Assembly: GCF_004016445.2 (NCBI RefSeq)
Contig: NZ_SADT02000008.1
Location: 62,001 to 126,000, forward strand
Origin: Mesorhizobium sp. M2E.F.Ca.ET.219.01.1.1
GTDB taxonomy: Bacteria; Pseudomonadota; Alphaproteobacteria; Rhizobiales; Rhizobiaceae
DNA: 64,000 bases
Direction of reading: 5' to 3'
Part shown: piece by piece, positions 43,984 through 52,695 of the stretch
How positions within the stretch are numbered: the first letter of the stretch is position 1
Layout: every line of letters starts with the position of its first letter
Notes under the pieces: generated by a model
Databases searched by the model: none
What the model saw: only the letters and a program-made list of their open reading frames with translations
What the model was told of the DNA's origin: nothing
Made by a program: the position numbers and the translations under genes

Positions 43984-45393
43984 ATGGAAGTCTTGACGGC
44001 GAAGACGATGGGTCCGTCGAAGAATGAGAGGCCCATGTATGACCTTGTCGTTCACAATGCGGTGCTTCTGACGGTCGATGAAAAAGACCATGTGATCGCG
44101 AATGGCGCCATCGCAATCCACGACGGGCTGATTGTTGCGGTCGGATACAGTCGGGACATCCTTTCTCGCCATGATTTCCGCGAGGTGATCGACGCAGGCG
44201 GAGGAATACTCCATCCCGGCTTCATCGACGCCCATGTCCATATTTCCCAATACACCTCGCGCAGCGTTCTTTCCTGCATGGACGGGACAAGTGTCACCAT
44301 GGGCGACTGGAAAGCCGCGCTTACGCCGGATGATGAGCATGCGAGCGCGGCCTTGGCGGCCGTCGACTATTTAAGAAGCGGCTACACTGGCTTCGTCGAC
44401 CCGGGCACCATCTTCTCGCCTGACGCGGTCGCCCCGGTCGCGGATGAATTCGGCATTCGCATATGGCTTACCGATCCGTATGTCGCCGACGCCGGCACCG
44501 AACTCCAGAAACACTTCCCGGAACTTGTCAGCGAGTCCTTTCTTGCCCTTTGGCCAAAAAATCGGGACGAAGCCTTTCGCCGCCTGGGATCACAATTATT
44601 CCGCAACAAGGACCGGAACAGTCTCGTCAGAGCATTTGTCGGCCTCTATGGCGAAGGCACGGACTCTCAAGCTCTTTTCCGCGCCGCCTTCGATCTGGCC
44701 CGTGAGCATGGCGTGCAGATGCAGGAACATTTGGGCTACGCGCCCCTCCTTTACCGTCAACGGGAATACGCGCTCGGGGCTAGCATGATGCAGCACATGA
44801 GCGAAGAGGGTCTCCTCGGCAGCCACGTCACCTTTGTGCACATGAATGCCGTTCATCCTGGGGACGTCCAGATCCTCAAGGCGCGGGACGTCGGCATAGT
44901 ATGGTGTCCCTACGGGCAGTTGCAGATGCTTGGCCGGGGCGGCGCCGAAGGCCGGATGGTGGAGCTGCACCGGGCCAGCGTAAAGGTCGGGATCGCAAGC
45001 GACATTCCTCGCGCTGTGCATTTTGGCGGGCTCGGTACATTGGCAACGGTAACGGCGGCGGCAACGGGGCTGGCCGCGTCGGGCCCCGAAATCCTGCGCA
45101 TGCGCACAATCGGATCAGCTGCCACGGTAGGCGCGGCTTCGGAGCTTGGCAGTCTCGAGGTCGGCAAGCGGGCCGACTTCGTAGTGCGTAGGCCGGATGT
45201 ATCCGAAAACCTTGGGCTTGATCCGGCGCTGGAATTCGCGGTAATTGCCGACGCTGGCACAATCGACTCCGTGTTCGTCGACGGCAAGTGCGTTCTAAAG
45301 CATGGAGAGGTGCTGAAGGCCGACAGGCCCGCCGTGATCGCTCGCGCCCGCCGTTCAGTGCGCGGCCTTGCGGCCCGCCTTCACCTTGCCTGA
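43984..45393 (+). CDS. amidohydrolase/deaminase (SAH deaminase/chlorohydrolase-like)
   Basis: 469 residues; AGGGAGAG upstream of the ATG. Metal ligands HxH (FIDAHVHISQ), His (MQEHLGYAP), His (FVHMNAVHPG) and Asp (GIASDIPRAVHFG). The ATZ/TRZ-like group deaminates or dechlorinates heterocycles or hydrolyses N-substituted compounds. It closes the gene row. Its presence suggests a cyclic or amidino product or precursor. Confidence 0.88.
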   Translation: MEVLTAKTMGPSKNERPMYDLVVHNAVLLTVDEKDHVIANGAIAIHDGLIVAVGYSRDILSRHDFREVIDAGGGILHPGFIDAHVHISQYTSRSVLSCMDGTSVTMGDWKAALTPDDEHASAALAAVDYLRSGYTGFVDPGTIFSPDAVAPVADEFGIRIWLTDPYVADAGTELQKHFPELVSESFLALWPKNRDEAFRRLGSQLFRNKDRNSLVRAFVGLYGEGTDSQALFRAAFDLAREHGVQMQEHLGYAPLLYRQREYALGASMMQHMSEEGLLGSHVTFVHMNAVHPGDVQILKARDVGIVWCPYGQLQMLGRGGAEGRMVELHRASVKVGIASDIPRAVHFGGLGTLATVTAAATGLAASGPEILRMRTIGSAATVGAASELGSLEVGKRADFVVRRPDVSENLGLDPALEFAVIADAGTIDSVFVDGKCVLKHGEVLKADRPAVIARARRSVRGLAARLHLA

Positions 45394-45542
45394 TCGGCCT
45401 TAGGTTTCTTGCCCTGCGCAGTGTGATTGTAGGTGCGCACGAAGCCTTCTATGGGCCGGCACCACATCTTCGAATGCGCCGAACGGAGCCACCGCCCTGC
45501 CGATAGCCTCCTGCTTCTTGCTCATTCGGTTCCCTTGTGGCT

Positions 45543-46229
45543 TCAACCGGCGAAGGACACACCTCGATAACGCATGCCTATCTGGACCACTCGCACGATC
45601 AGCCTTGACAGCATCTCCATGTCGACCGGCATGTTTGGACGCCAGACATCAAGAAGAAGCGCGACGCGAGGCTGATCGGACTTATTCATCACTTCGTGCT
45701 CGAAGGTATCGTCCCAGAGCATGCATTCGCCATCTGCAATGCGCCTTTCCTGATGATTGATCATCATGATTGTCGCCGGGCGACCGTCCGGCTGGCGTGG
45801 GATCACCAAGCCAAGATGAAACCGCATAACACCGCGGAATGGCCCGCGATGAGCTGGAATGTGCTTGTGCGGCGCCAGGAACGAGATTGCCGCTGATTTG
45901 ACTTCCGGGCTCTCATTTAGCAGCCGGCTGAGGACCGGCATCCGCGACAGGTTTTCCGGTATCGTCATGTCATAGGCTTTGAGCACGAACATCCGCCAAT
46001 CAAGGCCGTCATTGGCCGAGATTTCTGCCTGCTCGGGCATGATGTCATGAAACCGGGGAACCTTGGTCAACCGAACCGCGAGCGCCTCGTCACGGATATC
46101 CTTCCATGCGCCGACAAACTTCGCAGCGTTGGGGAATTGAGTTTCGGCCTCCAGGATCGCCGGAGCTCGTATGCGCCTTTCATAAATCCGGCGCACGAAA
46201 TTGGTTGCGAAATCATAGATGCGTGACAT
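45543..46229 (-). CDS. aspartyl/asparaginyl beta-hydroxylase-family dioxygenase
   Basis: 228 residues. 2-oxoglutarate/Fe(II) fold: IPAHRGPFRGVMRFHLGLVIP holds the first His and 2OG region, and DGECMLWDDTFEHEVMN the distal His, with LLLDVWRP as the Arg-bearing end. Related to LpxO and BlsE-type hydroxylases. It may hydroxylate a peptide, a lipid A acyl chain or the product of the convergent gene row. Start has GAGG five bases upstream. Confidence 0.88.
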   Translation of the reverse strand: MSRIYDFATNFVRRIYERRIRAPAILEAETQFPNAAKFVGAWKDIRDEALAVRLTKVPRFHDIMPEQAEISANDGLDWRMFVLKAYDMTIPENLSRMPVLSRLLNESPEVKSAAISFLAPHKHIPAHRGPFRGVMRFHLGLVIPRQPDGRPATIMMINHQERRIADGECMLWDDTFEHEVMNKSDQPRVALLLDVWRPNMPVDMEMLSRLIVRVVQIGMRYRGVSFAG

Positions 46230-46418
46230 TCATTCCTCAATAGGGTTACCTGATGCCTGCGAGTGAGGTCCAGCGGCCCTTGGGTCACGCTAGCCGCGCA
46301 TCGGCATTTCCACTTAGCTATTCCGGCTTCCGGTTTTCTTCTGTTTATTTCTGTTGAGAATTATGTACGAGGCGACGCGGCGAAGCACACCAGGTGGTCC
46401 AATGGCGATGAGGACAAC

Positions 46419-47297
46419 TCATCGCAGCCCGTCGGCCAGCACCTCGCCAAGCGGGCGGGTCGGCCGTCCGATGAGCACGCTCAGTTGGCGGCTGCAATCC
46501 TCGAGAGCGCCTTTTGCAGCGCAAGCGTCAGAGTCGACCAAAAGGTCTGCCAGCTCATCGCGCAATCCTGCGGCACGCAGCTTGTCCCGGTACTCTGACG
46601 GGGAAAGGTCTCGATAAACAATGGGCTGCCCGCTAATCGAGGCAGCCTGCGACGCCAATTCGTCGAGAGTGAATGCCTCGTCGCCGGCCAGTTCGTAGAC
46701 ACGACCTACGTGATCGTCTGTACTCAAGACGATCGCAGCAGCTTCAGCATAGTCAGCACGAGCTGCCGAGCAAATCCGGCCGTCTCGCGCACATCCGAAC
46801 AGTACCCCTCGATCGAGGGCTGACCGCAACGACGCTAGGTAGTTTTCAGTATACCAGCCATTTCGAAGTATTGCATGAGGAACCCTGGATGCGACGAGGT
46901 CCGCTTCCGTTTGCCTATGGTCTTGCGCTACCGCGAGAGCTGACTCCGGCGCGCGAAGAACGCTTGTGTAGACGATCAGTTCGATGCCCGCCTGTTCGAC
47001 TGCGGTGATCGCGTTCCGGTGCTGCTGAACCCGTGCATGAGCATCTGTCCCAGATATAAGGAGCAATCGCTCCATCCCCTCAAAGGCAGCCGCGACGAGC
47101 TCAGGTTCCCTGTAGTCGACCACCCGTACATCGACGCCCTTTGACCGCAAGCGCTGCGCCTCAATGCTCAAAGGGGAGCGTGTAGCCGCAACGATCCTGT
47201 CAGCAGAAAGTCGCCCCAGGAGAGCATCTATGACAAGCTCTCCCAACTGCCCAGTGGCACCCGTCACCAGAAATTTCCCACGCAATGGAGTTCCCAT
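46419..47297 (-). CDS. NmrA-like NAD(P)H-binding protein (quinone oxidoreductase 2-like)
   Basis: 292 residues. Start chosen by AAAGGA six bases upstream. NAD(P) motif LVTGATGQLGELV, then ATRSPLS and VRVVDYREPE, and the atypical-SDR pattern TSVLRAPES; the segment AILRNGWYTENY is typical of the QorB/NmrA group. It likely reduces quinones or senses NADP(H). Confidence 0.88.
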   Translation of the reverse strand: MGTPLRGKFLVTGATGQLGELVIDALLGRLSADRIVAATRSPLSIEAQRLRSKGVDVRVVDYREPELVAAAFEGMERLLLISGTDAHARVQQHRNAITAVEQAGIELIVYTSVLRAPESALAVAQDHRQTEADLVASRVPHAILRNGWYTENYLASLRSALDRGVLFGCARDGRICSAARADYAEAAAIVLSTDDHVGRVYELAGDEAFTLDELASQAASISGQPIVYRDLSPSEYRDKLRAAGLRDELADLLVDSDACAAKGALEDCSRQLSVLIGRPTRPLGEVLADGLR

Positions 47298-47633
47298 AAA
47301 AAATCCTTTTTGAGGAGAAATCCCGGACTATCCCACTGCACGCCGGCTCGCAGCAGGATGGCTCTGTCCCTTCCGCCGTCGCCTCCCCGTGGAGCCCGTC
47401 GCCCCCGGGGGTGGTAGTGGCGACGGGCAGGCAAATGGCTACACCGGGTAGAATTGGATCGACCAAAGGCCCGATCTTACTTGATTGGAAAAGCTATTTA
47501 AGTCAATTCAACAACCAATCTGAAATATAACAAAATATACATTCGCTATGGATCATTCAGATAGCAGAATACGAACCAGCATATTATTTGCTGCAGGCGA
47601 AACAGGCCGGCGTTTAACTCAGATATTGCCAAC
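47298..47633. other. intergenic region, AT-rich on the right
   Basis: No gene supported. A stem CCCGTCGCC (47395-47403) with GGCGACGGG (47419-47427) is present but has no T tract. The right half (47460-47630) is markedly AT-rich and could be a promoter or a decayed insertion. Confidence 0.35.
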
Positions 47634-48278
47634 CTAAAAAGCCCGCCGAGCCGCGGCCATCACCTCAGTGACCAGATCTCGCCTCAGGAGGTCAATAGGA
47701 AGATCGCCGCCCAGATGCGGCGAAGGGTGGACCAACCACGACCATGCAAGCCGTGGGTTCTTTGCCAGGGCAAAAACGTCCGGAATTCCTGGAACAGGCC
47801 TTCCGTCCACGAATTGCGCCAGTGGGAAAACGTGCCTGCCAAGGCCTTTGCGCAATGCAATGACCTGATTGCGCTTTTGCCAGCGGTGCAACGTCGACCG
47901 GGGAATCTGAAAGTTCAATTCCAGATAGGTGGGTCCGGCAACGGCGCCCGCCCAATCTTCAAGTCGCATCGAGGTCACATCGGCTGGACGCCAACGCGTC
48001 AAATTTGGTTCAGCCACCCGCTTGGAGTTGCCAGGTGTCAGCCGGGCCTTCGTGCCTGCCAGTGCCGAATTACCGTTGATGGCATCCTGGGGCTGCGGCT
48101 CAACTGGTTCGAAGCACGCAACGCTGTCCATTTCGTGAGCGCCAAGCCATCCTACCTCGTTCAGCCGGGTTGTCACCCCCGCGACGATCAGGCCGACGTC
48201 TGTGGCCGCGTTGTCATACGTGACCAGATATCCCCACCCGTAAGGGCCCGATGTTTTAATATTTAGAAATATGTACAA
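47634..48278 (-). CDS. DUF2384 (Xre/MbcA/ParS-type) protein without partner toxin
   Basis: Up to 214 residues; the N-terminal 100 residues may be non-coding, and ATG 47969 (MRLEDWAG) would give 111. The C-terminal part is the recognisable one: HTH-like IPRSTLHRWQKRNQVIALRK, then FVDGRPVPGIPDVFALAK and the domain end AWSWLVHPSPHLGGDLPIDLLRRD. Such domains are antitoxins of RES-domain toxins, but no RES gene is beside it. It could be an orphan antitoxin, a broken module or a regulator. Confidence 0.6.
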   Translation of the reverse strand: MYIFLNIKTSGPYGWGYLVTYDNAATDVGLIVAGVTTRLNEVGWLGAHEMDSVACFEPVEPQPQDAINGNSALAGTKARLTPGNSKRVAEPNLTRWRPADVTSMRLEDWAGAVAGPTYLELNFQIPRSTLHRWQKRNQVIALRKGLGRHVFPLAQFVDGRPVPGIPDVFALAKNPRLAWSWLVHPSPHLGGDLPIDLLRRDLVTEVMAAARRAF

Positions 48279-48360
48279 ACATATGCGATGAACAAATTAT
48301 TTCATACCAACCCCCGGCTGCCCGCCAGAGCTAACCGGGGCATCTCCTACAAAGAAAAAT

Positions 48361-48385
48361 GGTCCGCGGCTGGGGGCCGCGGACC
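48361..48385 (-). terminator. Rho-independent terminator of the porin gene
   Basis: Perfect 10-bp stem GGTCCGCGGC/GCCGCGGACC with a 5-base loop. On the minus strand it is followed by ATTTTTC. It starts 22 bases after the porin stop codon. Confidence 0.85.
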
Positions 48386-48407
48386 AGGATGGCAAAAGCT
48401 ACTGATG

Positions 48408-49535
48408 CTAGAATGACCGCTGGAAGCGGAGGATGCCGCCGACGCCATCGTCCTTGACGAGGCGGAAGTCACTCTTTGCCCTGTTGTAGTAGTCGACCTC
48501 TGCCGTGACCGTGAAACCGGGGACGACATCATAAGCGACGTTCGCGGCCAGACCGAGGGTTTTGCCTTCGTCATAGGAAACCTGGACGTTGAACGAAGTC
48601 TTGTCGTTGAACTTGTAGGTGCCGCCGCCCCAAATTGCCCAGCTGCCGTCCCAAAGCTTGTAGAAGTTGTGTCCGGTGTTCGGCTCCGTCACCTCATCCT
48701 TGTTGCCGTAGCCAACCATGGCGAACAGGGACAACTCGTTGGTCGCGTTGACGTCCAAGCGAACCTTCCCGGAGATCGCTTCGTAATTGCTGTCATAAGC
48801 GAGTACGCCGGTAACGGCACCCCAGCCCTGTGTGTACTTCACGCCGCCGACCACATGCGGGACGTAGCTGTCGATGGTGTTGACGCCCGACCCTTCTTCC
48901 AGCGAGACAACTGCCGAGAAGCCGTTGCCGGCGTCGAAGTAGTACTGGATAACGTTGGTGTCGAACTCGCCATAAGGGACGATCGTATCGTCAATGACAT
49001 TACCGGCGTAGCCGATGAAGGTGTCGAAGGCCGATTCGTCTTTACCGACGCGAAGACCGCCCAGTTGGATCCAGGCGAAGTTCAACGACACATCCTTGTT
49101 GCCGGCCTGCCAGTGATTCCGCTTTGTGTTGCTCCCGCTTTGATCGGTGTAATCCCCGGCGTTGTTGCCGTAATTGAAGCGGACTTCGGTGTAGGTCTTC
49201 AGCGTGCCGAGTTCGGTTTCTTCGCCAGTCCATGTTTTCAAAGTGAAGCGGGCTTGCTTGAAATAGGTGTCGTTCCTCTTGCCGCTCTTGAGATGGTCCG
49301 GGACGTTCTGCACCCCCTCACGATCGCCCATGCCGATGTCGTAGCGGACAAAGCCGCCAATGCGCAGGCAGGTCTGAGTGCCGGGGATATAGAAGTAGCC
49401 GGCACCATAGACGTCGCAGATCTTGACGTATTGCGCGGGTTCCGGTTCGGCGACGGTGATCGCGTCGGCGGCACGCGCTGCCGAAACTGCAATCAGCGCC
49501 GCAGTTGAGCCGAGAAGCAGGCTCTTGATGTTCAT
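48408..49535 (-). CDS. outer-membrane porin (Rhizobiales porin_2 family)
   Basis: 375 residues; signal peptide MNIKSLLLGSTAALIAVSAA with AXA site, then AITVAEPEPAQYVKICDVYG, GAGYFYIPGTQTCLRIGGFV with the family's conserved Cys pair. The 16-strand barrel ends with a terminal Phe (FQRSF). General diffusion porin. Start has GGAGGT seven bases upstream. An AT-rich upstream region (49640-49760) probably holds its promoter. Confidence 0.95.
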   Translation of the reverse strand: MNIKSLLLGSTAALIAVSAARAADAITVAEPEPAQYVKICDVYGAGYFYIPGTQTCLRIGGFVRYDIGMGDREGVQNVPDHLKSGKRNDTYFKQARFTLKTWTGEETELGTLKTYTEVRFNYGNNAGDYTDQSGSNTKRNHWQAGNKDVSLNFAWIQLGGLRVGKDESAFDTFIGYAGNVIDDTIVPYGEFDTNVIQYYFDAGNGFSAVVSLEEGSGVNTIDSYVPHVVGGVKYTQGWGAVTGVLAYDSNYEAISGKVRLDVNATNELSLFAMVGYGNKDEVTEPNTGHNFYKLWDGSWAIWGGGTYKFNDKTSFNVQVSYDEGKTLGLAANVAYDVVPGFTVTAEVDYYNRAKSDFRLVKDDGVGGILRFQRSF

Positions 49536-50105
49536 TGTCTGACCTCCAGTGACGTTGAGGGGCGGCTAAGACTTTAGCCTCGGTCCCCGTATCGAAACGG
49601 CAGATATCGCCGCCTCCTCGCAATGGATTATCGGTCGACTTCGATTCTTCAATGGTAATATGATAAAATCACTTGGTTCAATATCGCTATAAATGGCGAT
49701 GTTGCTGAAATATCACGAAATATGATACGCATGATACTTATGAAACGTAATGAAACCTTTGGCACAGATGATACGAACAAGACAATAATTGGTGGCAACG
49801 CGACATTATCTGGGGCGCAATCTGCGAGAGCAGATTTTCCGACGCAGCCGGCTCGCAAGCCAAGCGGTCGCCTAAACGAGTATGGTTGTTCCGTCGAGAT
49901 TGCGCGGAAGGGGCCTTTGCTTCCCGGTGCTTAGCAAATCTTAACAACACAAAATCCACGGCAACAGCAGGACGAGGTTTCAGTGCCATCCGTGCGCGAG
50001 CGCGGAGGTCCGCTGAGATAATGCCCCGGGTTGGAAGCTTAGTTTTGCGGCTCAGCAGCATGCATGGCGCTTACGCGCCACCTGGCCACAGCCGGATCGA
50101 AAATC
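49536..50105. promoter_or_regulatory. divergent region, porin / GT9
   Basis: About 570 bases. The left part is AT-rich and promoter-like. At 49940-49957 it carries the CTTAACA-type motif shared with three other envelope-gene promoters. A few short open frames are not supported. Confidence 0.45.
49940..49957 (+). promoter_or_regulatory. shared envelope-regulon motif, GT9 promoter
   Basis: CTTAACAACACAAAATCC. 17 of 18 bases match 60410-60427. Candidate site for the response regulator at 56721. Confidence 0.55.
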
Positions 50106-51251
50106 ATGGCTGACGGCTTTTCAGTTGTGTTGGGCAAGGAACGGCATGCTCGGCCGATCGTGGCATCCATCCTAGTCATCCAGACCAAATATATTGGCGA
50201 TATGGTGCTGACGTCCGCGGTGGTGCGGAATCTTCGCCTCAGCTTTCCAGGCGCTAGAATAACAATACTTTGTACGCCTGGACTCTGCAGCTTCGTGGTT
50301 GCGCAAAAAATCGCCGATGATGCACTGGGGTTCGACAGGCGAGGCAAGGGTAAGGGCCTGCTCGCGCGATTGAGCGAATACTACGATTTGATCGGGGAGC
50401 TGCGCCGGCGAAGGTTTGACCTCACAATCGATCTGAGCGACTCCAGAACGTCCCGGCTCCTGCATGGATTGGTCGGCGCCCCCCTGCGGGTCGGATTCGA
50501 GCCCCCCGAAAACCCTTTGCGCTTCTGGGAAAGGCAGCCAGCCAACATCTTTGCTGAGCCCTCTGGCCCAGAAGGACCCCATTATCTGCACCGATATCTG
50601 TCGCCTCTGCGCGCTCTCAATATCAATGTGACGGATGCCACGCCCAGGCTTGAGCCGACAGCTGGAGCTCGAGAAGAGGCCAAGGAACTCTTGGCGGTGA
50701 ATGAGCTGATCGGAAACGCATACATTGCCGTGCATGCCGGCGCCAGATTTGAAGGGCGGTGCTGGCAGCCGCAACATTTCGCCACGGTGATCGACGAGAT
50801 CTTTGCCGCCAGAGGTCTTCGCACCCTCCTGATTGGCGGTCCCGATGAGACAGAGTCAGAGAAAACCATACTCGCATCAACTGTGTCACCGGCTGTGAGC
50901 CTGGTGGGGAGAGTGTCGCTTGAGACACTGGTCGCGCTGCTTTCGAACGCGTTGATTTTCTTGGGGAACGAAAGCGGTCCGATGCATCTGGCGGCGTCCA
51001 CCGGAACGCCGGTTGTTGGCTTGTACGGCCTCACGCCCCCCGACGTCTGGTCCCCAGTGGGGGTGCCGCATCGAACCTTGGCGCCGCCCCTGCCCTGCCA
51101 GTGTGTTGCCGCCGGCATGTGCATGCCAAACAATCCCGGCCGGGTCTATTGCGTTCATCGCTTGCGCGTCGACGACGTGGTAGCAGCGACGCTCGATTTG
51201 ATCGACGTTGCGCAAAATAGAGGGCTAAGAGCGGAGGCGACGCGCCCTTAG
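50064..51251 (+). CDS. GT9-family glycosyltransferase (heptosyltransferase-like)
   Basis: 395 residues; ATG 50106 (MADGFS) is an alternative start. N-terminal ILVIQTKYIGDMVLTSAVVR is the family pattern, with FDLTIDLSDSRTSRLL, the acceptor-side AVHAGARFEGRCWQPQHF and the nucleotide-sugar region LVGRVSLETLVALLSNAL, FLGNESGPMHLAASTG. An LPS-core type transferase using an ADP-heptose-like donor. Its end overlaps the convergent acyltransferase gene by four bases. A shared promoter motif lies 107 bases upstream. Confidence 0.93.
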   Translation: MALTRHLATAGSKIMADGFSVVLGKERHARPIVASILVIQTKYIGDMVLTSAVVRNLRLSFPGARITILCTPGLCSFVVAQKIADDALGFDRRGKGKGLLARLSEYYDLIGELRRRRFDLTIDLSDSRTSRLLHGLVGAPLRVGFEPPENPLRFWERQPANIFAEPSGPEGPHYLHRYLSPLRALNINVTDATPRLEPTAGAREEAKELLAVNELIGNAYIAVHAGARFEGRCWQPQHFATVIDEIFAARGLRTLLIGGPDETESEKTILASTVSPAVSLVGRVSLETLVALLSNALIFLGNESGPMHLAASTGTPVVGLYGLTPPDVWSPVGVPHRTLAPPLPCQCVAAGMCMPNNPGRVYCVHRLRVDDVVAATLDLIDVAQNRGLRAEATRP

Positions 51252-52672
51252 GGCGAATTCCCGCTCCGGCGTTTCGCCAGATTTTTGACTGTGGTGACTT
51301 CGCGGAACCATTCCCGCAACGGTTTCGCCGGCATCCCGCCCCACCGTTCACCCGCTGGAATGTCTCGCATCAACCTGGAGGCTGCCGCGAGTTGAGCGCC
51401 GCGACCGACAAGCAAATGGCCAGCAATAGCGCTCTGGCCGCCTATGCCGACCTCATCCTCCACCGTCGTCGATCCCGCGATCCCGACCTGAGCCGCCAGG
51501 ACGCAGCGCTGCCCGATTCTGACATTGTGAGCGATCTGCACCAGATTATCGACCTTGGTCCCGTCACCGATAACGGTGTCACGGCCGCTGCCCCTATCGA
51601 CCGTGGTGTTGGCGCCGATCTCCACATCGTTGCCAAGTACGACCCGACCGAGATGAACGAGCTTGAAATGTCCCGAACGGCTCGTCGCAAACCCGAAGCC
51701 ATCCTGCCCCAGACATGCCCCCGGCTTTATCACCGCCCGTTCCCCGATGCTGCAGTGGGCGATAGTCACATTGGCCCCTATGGAACAATCCGCGCCGATC
51801 ACGACGTCAGGACCCAATATAGCGTGGGCGCCGATGGAGGTCGCATTACCGATGACAACCCCTTCCCCGATGACGATCCCCGGGTCGAGCACCACACCGG
51901 CTCCAATGCGAGCTGTCGGATGCACGAAACACCCAGAAATCACGCCGGCGCTGCCAAAGAGTGAGGGGGCCCGGACGGCCTCGGGATGCATTCGCGCCAG
52001 AATTCTCGCATAGGCCAGTCGCGGATGCTGGACGATAATGGGAATTGTGCCCTCGGGCACCAGATGGGCAAAACGCTCAGCGACCAGGCAAGCGCCGGCG
52101 CAGGTGGCACGTAGCGCCTCCACATGACGGGCATCGTCAAAATAGGCTATGTGCCATGGCCGCGCGGTATCGAGATTGGCGCCGCTGTGCAGGCGCATCG
52201 TTGGATCGGCATCGTTTGGCAGCTGAGCCCCGGCGTCCTGAGCAATTTCCGCCAAGGCTATGCCCCGGCTGGTGTCGGTCTGGGCCGTGCGCAAATCGTT
52301 GTTGTGAGCCGGTTGATCAGGGTCGGTCGGCCTGCCAGGGGGGCGGGGATTGCAGGCCGACCGACTGACCGCGGGCCCGCTGGCGAGCGACGCGGTTTCG
52401 GGAGGCAGGCCCTCGGTGTGGAGGAGCGGAAAGAGTTGATGAGGCTGCGTATCGGCCGACCCAGGTACCAGGCTGTCGCGCAGGCGGCGTGAGGCCCATT
52501 TCGTCAGATGGAACAGCACGAGGACGGCCATCACCGTCGTCACCAGGCCGTCGATGCCGAAGTCGATCAGGCGATCTGTGAGTCTCTGGAGCAGGGCCAA
52601 GGCCCGAGCGGCAAAAGATCGACGGCCGGCATGTTTGGCCGTCGGTCGCAGCTTGCCACCGGGTCGTGCCAT
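51248..52672 (-). CDS. LpxD-like acyltransferase with N-terminal membrane extension
   Basis: 474 residues, about 130 longer than usual LpxD. From about residue 137 it follows LpxD (ALAEIAQDAGAQLPN), then the left-handed beta-helix hexapeptide repeats. LpxD hallmarks are GQDGFGFATS, NTTVDRGSGRDTVIGDGTKV and the catalytic His in VQIAHNVRIG. Residues 1-136 are extra: a basic start, one likely membrane helix (DGLVTTVMAVLVLFHLTKWA, 41-60) and a Pro-rich linker. Known LpxD is soluble, so this copy may be membrane-tethered and modify lipid A or another UDP-sugar. It shares an operon with the two lipoprotein genes upstream. Confidence 0.88.
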   Translation of the reverse strand: MARPGGKLRPTAKHAGRRSFAARALALLQRLTDRLIDFGIDGLVTTVMAVLVLFHLTKWASRRLRDSLVPGSADTQPHQLFPLLHTEGLPPETASLASGPAVSRSACNPRPPGRPTDPDQPAHNNDLRTAQTDTSRGIALAEIAQDAGAQLPNDADPTMRLHSGANLDTARPWHIAYFDDARHVEALRATCAGACLVAERFAHLVPEGTIPIIVQHPRLAYARILARMHPEAVRAPSLFGSAGVISGCFVHPTARIGAGVVLDPGIVIGEGVVIGNATSIGAHAILGPDVVIGADCSIGANVTIAHCSIGERAVIKPGACLGQDGFGFATSRSGHFKLVHLGRVVLGNDVEIGANTTVDRGSGRDTVIGDGTKVDNLVQIAHNVRIGQRCVLAAQVGIAGSTTVEDEVGIGGQSAIAGHLLVGRGAQLAAASRLMRDIPAGERWGGMPAKPLREWFREVTTVKNLAKRRSGNSP

Positions 52673-52695
52673 TTGAACGCCCCCTGGCTCGGCTC

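Noticed and set aside
47395..47427. 9-bp stem CCCGTCGCC/GGCGACGGG as terminator
   Set aside because: Loop is long, no T tract, and it lies over 200 bases after the nearest upstream gene end.
49722..49934. 70-codon plus-strand frame in the porin/GT9 intergenic region
   Set aside because: Low-complexity start in AT-rich promoter DNA, no ribosome site, and ends just before the shared motif.
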